Source of the DNA: Campylobacter cuniculorum DSM 23162 = LMG 24588
Lineage (GTDB): Bacteria > Campylobacterota > Campylobacteria > Campylobacterales > Campylobacteraceae
Direction: 5' to 3'
Assembly: GCF_002104335.1 (NCBI RefSeq)
Contig: NZ_CP020867.1
Location: 248,001 to 312,000 of the forward strand
Length of the DNA: 64,000 nt
Every line of letters starts with the position of its first letter. Within the stretch, counting starts at the first letter, position 1. This document shows positions 8,289-16,084 of the stretch, piece by piece. The position numbers and the translations under genes are program-made. A model generated the notes under the pieces. It ran no database searches and had not been told where the DNA came from. It saw only the letters and a program-made list of their open reading frames with translations.

Positions 8289-8563
8289 AATCTCTCCTTG
8301 TATTGCTTTTTTTCCTTTTTGGTGGCTTTTCTTGCTGAAATAATGCGAATGATGTCGCCTTGCTTATAACAATGCACAACAAGCAAAATCCTTTCTTTTA
8401 TACTTTGTCCTAAAAGCAAAAATCTTTCTTCATCGCTTGAGTGTTCTTCATCAAACATAACAAGAGCACATTCATCATTAAAGACGCTTTTTGCCTCATC
8501 AAAACTCACGCCGTGCTTTGCGATGTTAAGCTGTGCTTTGACTTCATCCCATTCATAAGTCAT
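8285..8563 (-). CDS. brnT: BrnT ribonuclease toxin
   Basis: 92 residues with the BrnT signature: YEWDEVKAQLNIAKHGVSFD at the start, then a FNDE turn, and a close of IRIISARKATKKEKKQY. BrnT has a RelE-like fold and cleaves RNA; the His/Arg/Lys residues in the last strand region are present. The start has AAGGAG, and an AT-rich promoter (TATAATTATATCAT on the plus strand) lies upstream, where BrnA would repress. It should stabilise the prophage. Confidence 0.88.
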   Translation of the reverse strand: MTYEWDEVKAQLNIAKHGVSFDEAKSVFNDECALVMFDEEHSSDEERFLLLGQSIKERILLVVHCYKQGDIIRIISARKATKKEKKQYKERL

Positions 8564-8930
8564 ATTTTATAAACTCCTTATAATATAATTATATCATATT
8601 TTTTAAACATAAGCTTAAATGAAAACTAAAAACACAGCAAATTTTGCAAAAATGTCGTGCGGTTTTATTTAACTGGGGACAAACGCAAAAATATTTTTTA
8701 AACTTTTGCTTGTTTTCACTCAAAAACGCGTTTAAGGACTATTTTTATCTGCAAAAAAAGCCGATGAAGAAACAAAGTCAAAAACTCTTAAAAATAAAAC
8801 GCAAAAAAAGACTTAAAAAATCCTAAAAACAAAGTTTAAAAGCCTTTCAACAAGCTTTTTAAACTTTTAACCCTATTTTTTCATTAAAAAATCTTTTATA
8901 CTTAACGCTATTTTAAAAAAAGGATGAAAA
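8564..8930. other. Intergenic region between brnT and the DUF5675 gene
   Basis: Holds the brnTA promoter on the left (AT palindrome near 8580-8605) and a copy of the late-promoter motif at 8864-8900 on the right. A plus-strand frame at 8644-8826 is Lys-rich and has no ribosome site; I do not regard it as a gene. Confidence 0.55.
8864..8900 (+). promoter_or_regulatory. Late-promoter motif, copy 4
   Basis: CTTTTAACCCTATTTTTT continues as CATTAAAAAATCTTTTATA, and the 35 bases from 8866 are identical to those at 12356-12390. It lies about 30 bases before the gene at 8931. TTTATAC near its end could serve as the -10 box. Confidence 0.7.
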
Positions 8931-9464
8931 ATGGCACGATTTAAAATAGAAATCACAAGAGACGCATTAAGACAGACTTGTCGTTTGGGACGTGTGCGTG
9001 TGATTGCCATCAACGAACAAGCGGGGGCAGCGGATAAAGTGATTTTTGAATGCGATGAACTTTGCAACTCAAAAACAGGTTTAAAAAGTGGCGAGGATTT
9101 AGCCCTGCCTTCGGGACGATATAAGCTTGAATATTTTTTAAGCCCAAAATTCAGCTCCACTCTGCAAAAAGACATTTTAAAGGTGGATTTTAACACGCCT
9201 CTCATTTGCATTTATAATGACAAAAGCGACGGCAATACAAGTGATGATGTGGATAAAACGCGTCGCATCTTAATCCACTGGGGCAATACAGAAAAAGATA
9301 CGATAGGTTGCGAACTTTTAGGCTATGGACGCAGCAGTGAGGGCATTACAAACAGCCGCAACGCGTGCGGTGATTTTTATCGTTTGATGTATGAAATCGC
9401 CCCTTTGGATAAAACGCAAATTGAAAATGTAGAATTAGAGATTATCGATAATTTAGAGGCTTAA
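8931..9464 (+). CDS. DUF5675-type phage protein, possible cell-wall enzyme
   Basis: 177 residues. The order LPSGRYKLE, SPKF, then RRILIHWGNTEKDTIGCELL and NSRNACGDFY matches my recollection of DUF5675, a phage family with a conserved His...Gly-Cys core. That core resembles the His/Cys pair of L,D-transpeptidases, so a murein-directed role is conceivable but unproven. Start has AAGGA 7 bases upstream; late-promoter copy 4 lies directly before it. Two tiny membrane-protein genes follow, which strengthens a lysis or entry context. Confidence 0.75.
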   Translation: MARFKIEITRDALRQTCRLGRVRVIAINEQAGAADKVIFECDELCNSKTGLKSGEDLALPSGRYKLEYFLSPKFSSTLQKDILKVDFNTPLICIYNDKSDGNTSDDVDKTRRILIHWGNTEKDTIGCELLGYGRSSEGITNSRNACGDFYRLMYEIAPLDKTQIENVELEIIDNLEA

Positions 9465-9466
9465 AA

Positions 9467-9559
9467 ATGATGAGTTTGTGTTTTTTTGCGTTAATGCTTT
9501 GTATCGGTTTGGCAGCTTATTATTATCATCAAATAAAACAAGGAGATAAAAATGTTTGA
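9467..9559 (+). CDS. 30-residue phage membrane peptide
   Basis: Start ATG at 9467 (or 9470), two bases after the DUF5675 stop. A single hydrophobic segment (FFALMLCIGLAAYYYH) is followed by a short polar tail. The next gene starts inside its last codons. Its tight spacing on both sides supports expression; no family known. It might be half of a small lysis or entry pair with the next gene. Confidence 0.45.
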   Translation: MMSLCFFALMLCIGLAAYYYHQIKQGDKNV

Positions 9560-9731
9560 TTTTATATTATATGTCGCGTGTGTGCTTTTTGGCATAGGTT
9601 TGGGGTTTTTGATTTTTAGAAACAATGCCGTTAAAATCGATGATTTTTTAAATCGCAGTGAGAGCGAATTAAAAGAATTTAAAGATAAAGTGCAATCAAA
9701 AATCGATGAACTGAAAAAAAGGAATGATTAA
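9552..9731 (+). CDS. 59-residue phage membrane protein with coiled-coil tail
   Basis: ATG at 9552 with AAGGAG 7 bases upstream. Span FILYVACVLFGIGLGFLIF at 3-21 is followed by a charged helical tail (ESELKEFKDKVQSKIDEL). The stop TAA shares its last base with the next ATG. The shape is that of an inner-membrane spanin or a tail-associated anchor; the role is inferred. Confidence 0.6.
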   Translation: MFDFILYVACVLFGIGLGFLIFRNNAVKIDDFLNRSESELKEFKDKVQSKIDELKKRND

Positions 9732-10162
9732 TGGAGGTTTTAGCACAACTTCAACATTTTAAAGACGCTTTAAACGCGTCTTTGCAAGAGGAGTTTGACG
9801 CGTTATTGCAAAAAGAAGCAAATGCGGATGAACTTGCAGAGTTTAGCTCAAAGCTTGATGAGCCTTTAAAAACAGAGTTTAACGCCTTGCTTGAGAGCTT
9901 AAAAGAGCAAAAACAAGAACAGACTCAAAACACATCAAACAGCGACACTCAACAAAAAAAGCCAAAAGCTAAAACGCCTAAACAAAAAAGGCATTTTATC
10001 GATATTGTGAGCTTTGAGTATTTGGGAGAAAAAAACTACGAGCACCGCGATGAAAAGGGCAAAAAATATATTTTTCATCAGGGCGATACGATTTTTTTAA
10101 AAGATGATGAGAGTGCACGTTATTTTGCGTATAAAAATGCTCTGTTTAAAAAGCTTTGTTAA
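9731..10162 (+). CDS. Phage protein with acidic helix and small beta domain
   Basis: 143 residues: an acidic helical part (1-65), a Gln/Thr/Lys/Pro-rich linker (65-90), and a compact C-terminal domain (FIDIVSFEYLGEKNYEHRDE to the end) rich in aromatic residues. A good AAGGA site and the TAATG overlap with the previous gene support the start. It lies just before the 692-residue gene. Family not recognised; an adaptor or head-completion role is only a guess. Confidence 0.65.
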   Translation: MEVLAQLQHFKDALNASLQEEFDALLQKEANADELAEFSSKLDEPLKTEFNALLESLKEQKQEQTQNTSNSDTQQKKPKAKTPKQKRHFIDIVSFEYLGEKNYEHRDEKGKKYIFHQGDTIFLKDDESARYFAYKNALFKKLC

Positions 10163-10173
10163 AAGATTTTTAA

Positions 10174-12252
10174 ATGGGACTTTTCAACAAATGGAAAAAA
10201 GTCCGCGATAAGTATTTAAGGCAATGGGGAGGCATTATCGATAAATACGAGCTAAACATCCCGCAAGATAAATATTATCACATTGCAACAGCCTTAGGAA
10301 AAGCAGAGGGTAAATCGTGGCTTCAAAGATTTGTCGAGGGTGTTTTTAGTGGAAATATCTTTAGCATTTTAGGGGCGATAGCCTCTATCGTTACGGGCGG
10401 GGTTTTAGGACTTTTAGCGGGGGCTTTAACCTTAGCACAAAATGTTTATACCGCTGTCATCGGGGAAAAATCCGCAAAACTAGCCACCGCTCTCAATGCA
10501 GTGCAATCTCATACTTCACTTTTGAAAGAAAAGCAAGAGGTTTATAGCACAGGCGATAAAATCACAGAATACATCGTTTATACAGATTATGAGATTTATG
10601 CGAATGGAAGCATTTATAATAAAAACAATGCCGGAAGTCAAACATACAGCCCAAGCCTTGTTTATGATACGAGCAAGGGCATTTATGGAAAGGTGAATTT
10701 TGAGGAATTTGACGAGCAAACGCAAAATCGGGCTCATTTTACAAAGGCAGGAAACAAGGGTTATTTTCAGCAAGAGCTGGGCGTGAGTTTTGCGTTGAGT
10801 GAAGGGGGTTTAACCAACGAGCAAGTGCAGGATTCTTTAGAAAATAATGTGCGGGTTAATCACAGAAGAATCGTCAGTGGTTTTACAGAACTTGCTGCGG
10901 CGAAATTTAATTATACCGGTGAGCTTGAAGCGATTTATCAATGGGTTATTGAACAGCAGATTTATCCCTTTTGGCATAAAATGGTGAATAATGATTTTTT
11001 AGACAAACTCAAAAATTACCAAAGGGCAAAAAGGGCGGATTTTAATTATTTATTTATGTCATTTTTCACAAAAAAGAACATCACAGAAGAAGAGAAAAAG
11101 AAAAAATATAAAGAAGTATGGAAACAAACGCCCGAAGTGAAAGACTATGTGAAGCGGTTTTTTGCGGATGAGAGTCTTTGGTGGCCGGCATTTTGCAAAT
11201 GGAATGATGAATTTTTTAATTTGAATCAAAATTATTATTTTAACAATGCTCAAGCACTAAAAAATTTCTCTCCTTTGCTGGGTTATTTTGATACTATTTA
11301 TATAGATGGCAAAACGCCTTATCGTAATTATTTTCAAATGCTTTTTTTACAAAAGAAAGAAAAGGTTGTGATAAGACAAATGAAAAGCATTAATATATTA
11401 CAAGGCACAACGACCATTTACAACAAAGTGATAACCAATTTTAATGAACTCAAAGAACTTGCAAAAAAGGGCTTCTTAGTGCGTTTTATAATGAAATATG
11501 AATGGGTGTATAACAACACCGATAGTAGAGGATCTTATGCAAACAAAATAAATATTGAAAAAGTCCTTGATGAAGCGGGGCTTAACGCAGTTTTTACAGA
11601 GTTTAAAAATGCTTATGAGCAAACAATGCTTGATGAGCTCTTTGAGTATGAATACAGCATCATCAATGACCTTTATTTCATCCAAAAAAGTCGCGTTTAT
11701 ACGCTTGAACGCAAAGCAGAGGATCATTTGCAACTCATCGATATGCTGTTGTTTAATCTGCTTCAAAGTTTGGATTATCGTTTTTATCTCATCACTCAAA
11801 TGTCTTTTTATCCCTATTATGATAATGCAAGTGGTGAGCAAAAAGAACTCCCGCTAATTTTGACAAGCTTTCAAAGCGTGGATAAATCCAAAAAAACTTT
11901 TTACACTTTAGAGAATGAACTGCTTTTGAGAGAAACAGACACGATTTTTGATAAAGCCTTAAAGACAAATAATGGCTTAAGAGCCTTTTATTTTGACGCT
12001 TACAATCATTATCTAGGCAACGCAACGCAGAACAATAAAAGCACTCACGCTTTTGTGTATGAAAATTATATCGCGTATTTTAAGAGTATCGATGAGTTTG
12101 ATATTTTTAGAAAAAGCATTTATTATGACAAGGCTTTAGATTCTTTTGATTTTGATAAGATTGATTTAGATGAGTATTACACGCGGGGGGGGGGCTGGAT
12201 TAGTCGGCTTGATGGTGGATTGAACTGCTTTTTTTACATTGTGAGCCATTAA
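10174..12252 (+). CDS. Large phage structural protein with poly-G switch near its end
   Basis: 692 residues. A basic N-terminus is followed by a Gly/Ala/Leu-rich membrane-active stretch at about 57-95 (IFSILGAIASIVTGGVLGLL), which suggests contact with a membrane during DNA entry. The rest is rich in Tyr, Phe, Asn and Trp with mixed helix and strand, as in receptor-binding or tail proteins. No clear ribosome site precedes the ATG, so it may be coupled to the previous gene. A G10 tract at 12185-12194 lies 20 codons before the stop. Family not recognised. Confidence 0.65.
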   Translation: MGLFNKWKKVRDKYLRQWGGIIDKYELNIPQDKYYHIATALGKAEGKSWLQRFVEGVFSGNIFSILGAIASIVTGGVLGLLAGALTLAQNVYTAVIGEKSAKLATALNAVQSHTSLLKEKQEVYSTGDKITEYIVYTDYEIYANGSIYNKNNAGSQTYSPSLVYDTSKGIYGKVNFEEFDEQTQNRAHFTKAGNKGYFQQELGVSFALSEGGLTNEQVQDSLENNVRVNHRRIVSGFTELAAAKFNYTGELEAIYQWVIEQQIYPFWHKMVNNDFLDKLKNYQRAKRADFNYLFMSFFTKKNITEEEKKKKYKEVWKQTPEVKDYVKRFFADESLWWPAFCKWNDEFFNLNQNYYFNNAQALKNFSPLLGYFDTIYIDGKTPYRNYFQMLFLQKKEKVVIRQMKSINILQGTTTIYNKVITNFNELKELAKKGFLVRFIMKYEWVYNNTDSRGSYANKINIEKVLDEAGLNAVFTEFKNAYEQTMLDELFEYEYSIINDLYFIQKSRVYTLERKAEDHLQLIDMLLFNLLQSLDYRFYLITQMSFYPYYDNASGEQKELPLILTSFQSVDKSKKTFYTLENELLLRETDTIFDKALKTNNGLRAFYFDAYNHYLGNATQNNKSTHAFVYENYIAYFKSIDEFDIFRKSIYYDKALDSFDFDKIDLDEYYTRGGGWISRLDGGLNCFFYIVSH
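12185..12194 (+). repeat. Poly-G tract (G10) inside a phage structural gene
   Basis: Ten G in a row read as Arg-Gly-Gly-Gly. With ten, the frame ends in WISRLDGGLNCFFYIVSH. With nine it would end in AGLVGLMVD, and with eleven after GLD. Thus the tract sets which of three C-termini is made. Confidence 0.85.
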
Positions 12253-12354
12253 AGAATGTTTTTAAAAGTGTTTAAAAGTGTTTTAATGGGATTTAAAGAA
12301 TGTTTTAAAAGCTTGTTTTAAAGCGGATTTAAAAGATAAAAACACATTTTTTAT

Positions 12355-12390
12355 TTTTAACCCTATTTTTTCATTAAAAAATCTTTTATA
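12355..12390 (+). promoter_or_regulatory. Late-promoter motif, copy 5, upstream of the portal gene
   Basis: TTTTTAACCCTATTTTTTCA and the following bases repeat copy 4 exactly over about 35 bases, ending in TTTATAATGC, a good -10 box. A structured leader at 12407-12480 and the portal start at 12506 follow. Confidence 0.72.
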
Positions 12391-12406
12391 ATGCGTTTAA
12401 TCCTTG

Positions 12407-12480
12407 ATGATTGCTTTAAAATCTTATCTGTCCTCAACTTGCAAAGTAAAACATAAGATTATCTCCAGAAGGGCAATCAT
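12407..12480 (+). other. Structured leader ahead of the portal gene
   Basis: Two nested perfect 8-base stems: ATGATTGC (12407) with GCAATCAT (12473), and AATCTTAT (12420) with ATAAGATT (12453), enclosing a 25-base loop. It lies between late-promoter copy 5 and the portal ribosome site, so the folded form would sit in the mRNA leader. Confidence 0.5.
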
Positions 12481-12505
12481 TAAGGCTTTAAAAAAAGGTT
12501 GATGA

Positions 12506-14227
12506 ATGCTTGATTTTACGACATTAAAAAATCTTTATGAACTGGATAAAAAAGCGAATGATTGTGCGTTAAATGAATATTTAGAAGCAAAAAAATACTA
12601 TCACGGAGAGCAACTGCCACCCGAAGTTAAAAGCATTATTCTTAATCGCGGACAAGCTCCCATCATCGAAAACATCTTTAAACTCATCATCAATAAAATC
12701 ATCGGTTATAAGGCTCAAAGTATCAGTGAGATAAAAGTCAGCGGACGTCAAGAAATGGACACGCCTTTGGCAAATGTGCTCAATGATTTGCTCAAATATT
12801 TTTCACAAAATCGCAATTACAACCGCGAAATGACTGCAAGGGATAAAAATCTCATCTTTGGTTTAGCAGTGATAGAACTTTGGATACAACAGGATGAGAA
12901 TAAAGATTTTGATTTGCAATTTAAGAGTTTAGAGCCCGAAAGTTTTTTGATTGATTGTTATTCTAAGGATTTAAATGCCCTAGATGCAAGACGCTTTCAT
13001 AAAAAAATCAATATGAGTTTAAACGAAGCAAAGCAGATTTTAGATGTTACGCCGTTTAAAAACGCAGGAGGAACAAATGAGGATGAACGTTGTGTGATTA
13101 TAGAAAGCTGGATTAAAGATGAAAACGGGCTTTTTCATCGCTACATTTGGCAAGAAGCAGGACTTTTAAAGAGTGAGTTAAGCCCTTTTAAAAATGGGGC
13201 TCATCCTTTCATCATCTCAAAATATCAAATCGACGATAAGGGCTTATGGTATGGACTTTTTAGAGACATTAAACCTTTGCAGGATTATGTGAATTTTGCT
13301 GAAAATCGCATGGCAAATATGATGGGCTCTTTAAAGGCATTTTTTGAAGAAGACGCGGTTTTAAATGCTGAAGAGTTTATCAATGAAGCAAGTTTGGATA
13401 ATGCGATTGTCAAAGTGCGAAGCGGAGCGTTAAAAGAGAATAAATTTCAATTCATACAACATCACAACGACATCGCGACACTTTCACAAAAGGCAAATGA
13501 AAAAAGACAACTGGCTAAAATGTTAAGCGGACTGAATGAAGAAGCCTTAGGACTTGCAAACAATCGCCTCTCTGCCGCCGCTGTTTCACAACGCAAAGAA
13601 ACGGGCTTGATGGGCTTGCAAGAGTATTTAAACGCGTGTGAACATATGGATAGGCTCATTTTTGAAAAAGTGATTTTTTTTATCACGCATTATTTTACCA
13701 AAGAGCAGGTGTTTAAAATCACAGATGAAAAGACGGGAGAGCGTTATTTTAGCATTAATTCAAGCGAGGATAATAAAATCAAAGTCGGAAAATTTGATCT
13801 CATTTACAAATCACAGCTTAAAACCACAGGACGCGAAGAAAGATTTGCTTACTGGAGCGAAATGTTTAAGACCATTTCAAGCGTGAGACCGGATTTAATC
13901 AGTGATATTTTGCCTTTAATGCTTAAAGACACAGACAGCCCAGTCGCTGCGGACATTGAAAACATCTTAAAAGAAAAAGAAGCGATGATGCAAGAACAAG
14001 CAAACGAACCGAATGAAATGCAAAATTTACTCAATGAATTGCAAATTGCGAAACTTCAAGCAGAAATCGCTGAACTTCAAGCAAAAGCGAAAAAATATGC
14101 TTCTCAAGGGGATTTAGCCGATTCTGTTACTTTAGCACAAAGTTTAGAACTGCAAGAACAAGCTTTAAACCCCGAACAAACAAGTCATAATAAATCGATG
14201 CAAAAAGGCGGCATTGATTTAAGATAA
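12506..14227 (+). CDS. Portal protein, P22-like
   Basis: 573 residues. The N-terminal region (YELDKKANDCALNEYLEAKK, then YYHGEQLPPEV and later KIIGYKAQSISEIKVSGRQ) and the central IIESWIKDENGLFHRYIWQE block match the P22-type portal family as I know it. Residues 260-290 (RDIKPLQDYVNFAENRMANM) fit the helical wing. The last 90 residues form a Gln/Glu/Ala coiled coil like the P22 barrel. Length is usual. Start has AAGG 7 bases upstream. Confidence 0.82.
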   Translation: MLDFTTLKNLYELDKKANDCALNEYLEAKKYYHGEQLPPEVKSIILNRGQAPIIENIFKLIINKIIGYKAQSISEIKVSGRQEMDTPLANVLNDLLKYFSQNRNYNREMTARDKNLIFGLAVIELWIQQDENKDFDLQFKSLEPESFLIDCYSKDLNALDARRFHKKINMSLNEAKQILDVTPFKNAGGTNEDERCVIIESWIKDENGLFHRYIWQEAGLLKSELSPFKNGAHPFIISKYQIDDKGLWYGLFRDIKPLQDYVNFAENRMANMMGSLKAFFEEDAVLNAEEFINEASLDNAIVKVRSGALKENKFQFIQHHNDIATLSQKANEKRQLAKMLSGLNEEALGLANNRLSAAAVSQRKETGLMGLQEYLNACEHMDRLIFEKVIFFITHYFTKEQVFKITDEKTGERYFSINSSEDNKIKVGKFDLIYKSQLKTTGREERFAYWSEMFKTISSVRPDLISDILPLMLKDTDSPVAADIENILKEKEAMMQEQANEPNEMQNLLNELQIAKLQAEIAELQAKAKKYASQGDLADSVTLAQSLELQEQALNPEQTSHNKSMQKGGIDLR

Positions 14228-14517
14228 AGGCTTTTAAATAAACTTTTAAGACTTGACAAGACAAGATTTTAAAGGGCTTTACTAAGACGCGATTTTAGCT
14301 TGACAAGACAAGATTTTTAAGCTTGTTTTTGAAATAATATCTATTATCAATATAAAAAATCTTGTTAAAATCCTTTTTTGATAAAATGCTTATTTAAGAA
14401 GTGTTTTAATGTCTGCACTTTTTAAATCTTTAATGTGCGGATTGTTTTTTTAAAAAAACAATCCTAAATTAACCAAAAAGCCCTAAAAAAGTGAGCTTTA
14501 TTTAAGCATAATTGCGT
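14228..14517. other. Gene-free region with 19-base direct repeat and palindrome
   Basis: No gene seen. CTTGACAAGACAAGATTTT occurs at 14251-14269 and again at 14298-14316 (47 bases apart), each beginning with the small palindrome CTTGACAAG. A perfect A/T palindrome (GGATTGTTTTTTT with its complement) lies at 14439-14464 and could terminate transcription from either side. Confidence 0.6.
14439..14464. terminator. Bidirectional palindrome, possible terminator
   Basis: Perfect 13-base inverted repeat with no loop: GGATTGTTTTTTT followed by AAAAAAACAATCC. It separates the portal unit from the small peptide locus and could end the antisense RNA predicted there. Confidence 0.45.
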
Positions 14518-14523
14518 TATAAT
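14518..14523 (+). promoter_or_regulatory. Promoter (-10 box) of the small peptide mRNA
   Basis: TATAAT in GCGTTATAATTTCAC, with TTTAAGC upstream, a typical Campylobacter arrangement. Transcription would start near 14530, about 42 bases before the peptide ATG. Confidence 0.6.
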
Positions 14524-14529
14524 TTCACA

Positions 14530-14653
14530 AGTTTAAGCGGTTAATTTCTCTTGGTGGGAAAGGAGCTGATAATGGGAGATAAAATTTTAAAAATTATAAT
14601 TTTATTGCTCTTATTAGCGAGAGAGCTTAATAAGCTTCTCTCTTAACTTTTTC
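14530..14653 (-). ncRNA. Predicted antisense RNA to the small peptide gene
   Basis: The minus-strand sequence CTATTCTATAATTCAG contains an ideal -10 box at 14665-14660, giving a start near 14653, seven bases outside the peptide stop codon. The RNA would be antisense to the whole frame and its ribosome site. Its 3' end is not clear; the listed end is where it would have covered the mRNA 5' end. Confidence 0.42.
14572..14646 (+). CDS. 24-residue hydrophobic peptide, candidate type I toxin
   Basis: ATG with a strong AAAGGAG 6 bases upstream. The peptide MGDKILKIIILLLLLARELN (plus KLLS) is a single amphipathic or membrane helix with flanking charges, like toxins of type I systems. The leader TCTCTTGG (14547-14554, just before the ribosome site) is exactly complementary to CCAAGAGA (14707-14714) in the terminator hairpin, so the full-length mRNA could fold ends together and hide the start. 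A minus-strand TATAAT at 14660-14665 would make an antisense RNA across the frame. The H. pylori AapA/IsoA family works in this way; here it is inferred from layout alone. Confidence 0.55.
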   Translation: MGDKILKIIILLLLLARELNKLLS

Positions 14654-14705
14654 AACTGAATTATAGAATAGCCTTACTTAGCCTATGCTTAAACTAAAAA
14701 TTTAC

Positions 14706-14731
14706 GCCAAGAGAGTAAGGCTCTTGGCTTT
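14706..14731 (+). terminator. Terminator of the small peptide mRNA
   Basis: GCCAAGAG, seven-base loop, CTCTTGGC, then TTT: a perfect 8-base stem. The ascending arm is the same sequence that can pair with the leader of the mRNA. Confidence 0.7.
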
Positions 14732-14851
14732 AAAACCCTAAAAATCAATAAAAAATAAATTTTTAATTTAAATTAATGTAATTTATAATAATATTATATT
14801 ATATGTAATATTTATGAATAATTGAAAATGCAAAATCAAGGGAATAATTTG

Positions 14852-15439
14852 ATGAAAAATAATGATGTTTCAAATAGAGCAGATAGGGATAAAATCCTCG
14901 CCATTGCTGTATATTTTCTATATCTTAATAAACTGAGTGCAACAAAAACTCAAGAAGGTATCAATGAAAACGATCGAGAAAATCCCGATGAAATTACAAA
15001 ACTTAAGCTTATAAAACTTGTCTATTATGCTAATGCTCTAAGCTTAGTCTATCTTGAAAAACCTCTTTTTAAAGAAGCGATTGAGGCTTGGAAACATGGC
15101 CCCGTGATTGCTTCTTTGTATGATGAATTAAAACAATACAAAAAAGAAAATTTAATGAACATAAGCTCCTTAAATGATTATGAGCGATATTCTCAATGTC
15201 TTACAGATGAGGAAAAAGAAATTGTCAAAATGGCTTTTAGAGAATATGGAGGATATACAGCCTTTAAACTAAGAGATAAAACACACAAAGAAAAGCCTTA
15301 TTTGCAAAATTATGAGGAAAATAAAAAGAATATTATCCCTAATGATGAAATAAGAGAATATTTTAAACAAGTTCAAGAACAAAAAACACAAGATTTGTAT
15401 GAAAAGAGTGAAGAGTTTAGATGTCTGTTCAAGTCGTAA
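14852..15439 (+). CDS. Panacea (DUF4065) domain protein, antitoxin-like
   Basis: 195 residues from ATG at 14852, preferred because AAGGGA lies about 9 bases upstream; in-frame starts at 14822 (TTG) and 14828 lack a site. The core LKLIKLVYYANALSLVYLEK, then WKHGPVIASLYDEL, and DKTHKEKPY near 155 is the Panacea/SocA (GepA) pattern: K-L-YYA, HGPV and the H-E-PW-like motif. Panacea proteins serve as antitoxins or proteolytic adaptors. The downstream gene overlaps its end by 19 bases and carries a frameshift, so a partner may have been lost. Confidence 0.82.
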   Translation: MKNNDVSNRADRDKILAIAVYFLYLNKLSATKTQEGINENDRENPDEITKLKLIKLVYYANALSLVYLEKPLFKEAIEAWKHGPVIASLYDELKQYKKENLMNISSLNDYERYSQCLTDEEKEIVKMAFREYGGYTAFKLRDKTHKEKPYLQNYEENKKNIIPNDEIREYFKQVQEQKTQDLYEKSEEFRCLFKS

Positions 15440-15688
15440 CTCCTCTTATTTGGGATTTGAATGCTTATTATAAGAATGAGGAAAAACTTTATCAAAACAG
15501 GCATTATCTTGATAGGGCTTTTTCTGCATTTGTGCCAGAAAATTTTAGTGAAAATAAAGAAGCTTTAAAGAAATGCTCTTGTAGAAATGATAAAAAATAT
15601 TGATGAGAGATTCTTTGAGATTTTTGATGATGAAAAGATTAATGTTCAAGCTTATATCTTAAAAATCTTACTCACTCAAAACCCTTAA
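15421..15688 (+). pseudogene. Frameshifted partner gene of the Panacea protein
   Basis: ATG at 15421 lies inside the end of the Panacea gene. The frame codes for MSVQVVTPLIWDLNAYYKNE and on to ENKEALKK, then meets a short nonsense tail and stops at 15603. One base further, the next frame continues with good coding character (ALVEMIKNIDERFFEIFDDE, then KINVQAYILKILLTQNP) to TAA at 15688. A single extra base near 15574 (AAATGC) explains this. The intact product would be about 88 residues. No known family; toxin identity is a guess from position. Confidence 0.55.
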
Positions 15689-15901
15689 AATCGATAAACC
15701 TTCATAATCAAACAAGAACAAGCTTTAAACGCGTTTTTTATGAAAAAAAGCTTAGCTTAAATGTTTTTTTGCGTTTAAAAGTCCTTAATTAAGTTTATAT
15801 TTAATAAAAAATGGTTAAAATATCACAAAAGCAGAACGATAGAAGCGTGAGCCTATCCACAACCTAAAGGGTGTTTTCTTTGTTTTAAAAGAATTTACAT
15901 G

Positions 15902-16060
15902 TTAGAAATGGAGTGTCGGATCTTTTTGTTTTTCAATCTTTTTTTTCTTGTCTTTTTTAAGGGCTCTTTTTTGTAAATAAAAAACATCTATCGTATCCGC
16001 AAGAATGCAAAGCATAAAAATAATCCAAATAGTTATATTCAATATAAACATATAGTCCAA
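15902..16060 (-). CDS. 52-residue membrane protein with TTG start
   Basis: TTG at 16060 follows an excellent AAAGGAGG at a spacing of five. The product has a membrane span (FILNITIWIIFMLCILADTI) and a very basic tail (KRALKKDKKKKIEKQKDP). Upstream on the same strand is copy 6 of the phage promoter motif (16114-16128) followed by TTTGATAAAATC, a good -10 box. It runs against its neighbours. Function unknown; a small late membrane factor is plausible. Confidence 0.55.
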   Translation of the reverse strand: MDYMFILNITIWIIFMLCILADTIDVFYLQKRALKKDKKKKIEKQKDPTLHF

Positions 16061-16084
16061 AGAGTCCTCCTTTGCTGTGTTTTT

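Noticed and set aside
8644-8826. 60-codon Lys-rich frame ahead of the DUF5675 gene
   Set aside because: No ribosome site or promoter; poly-A composition gives Lys codons.
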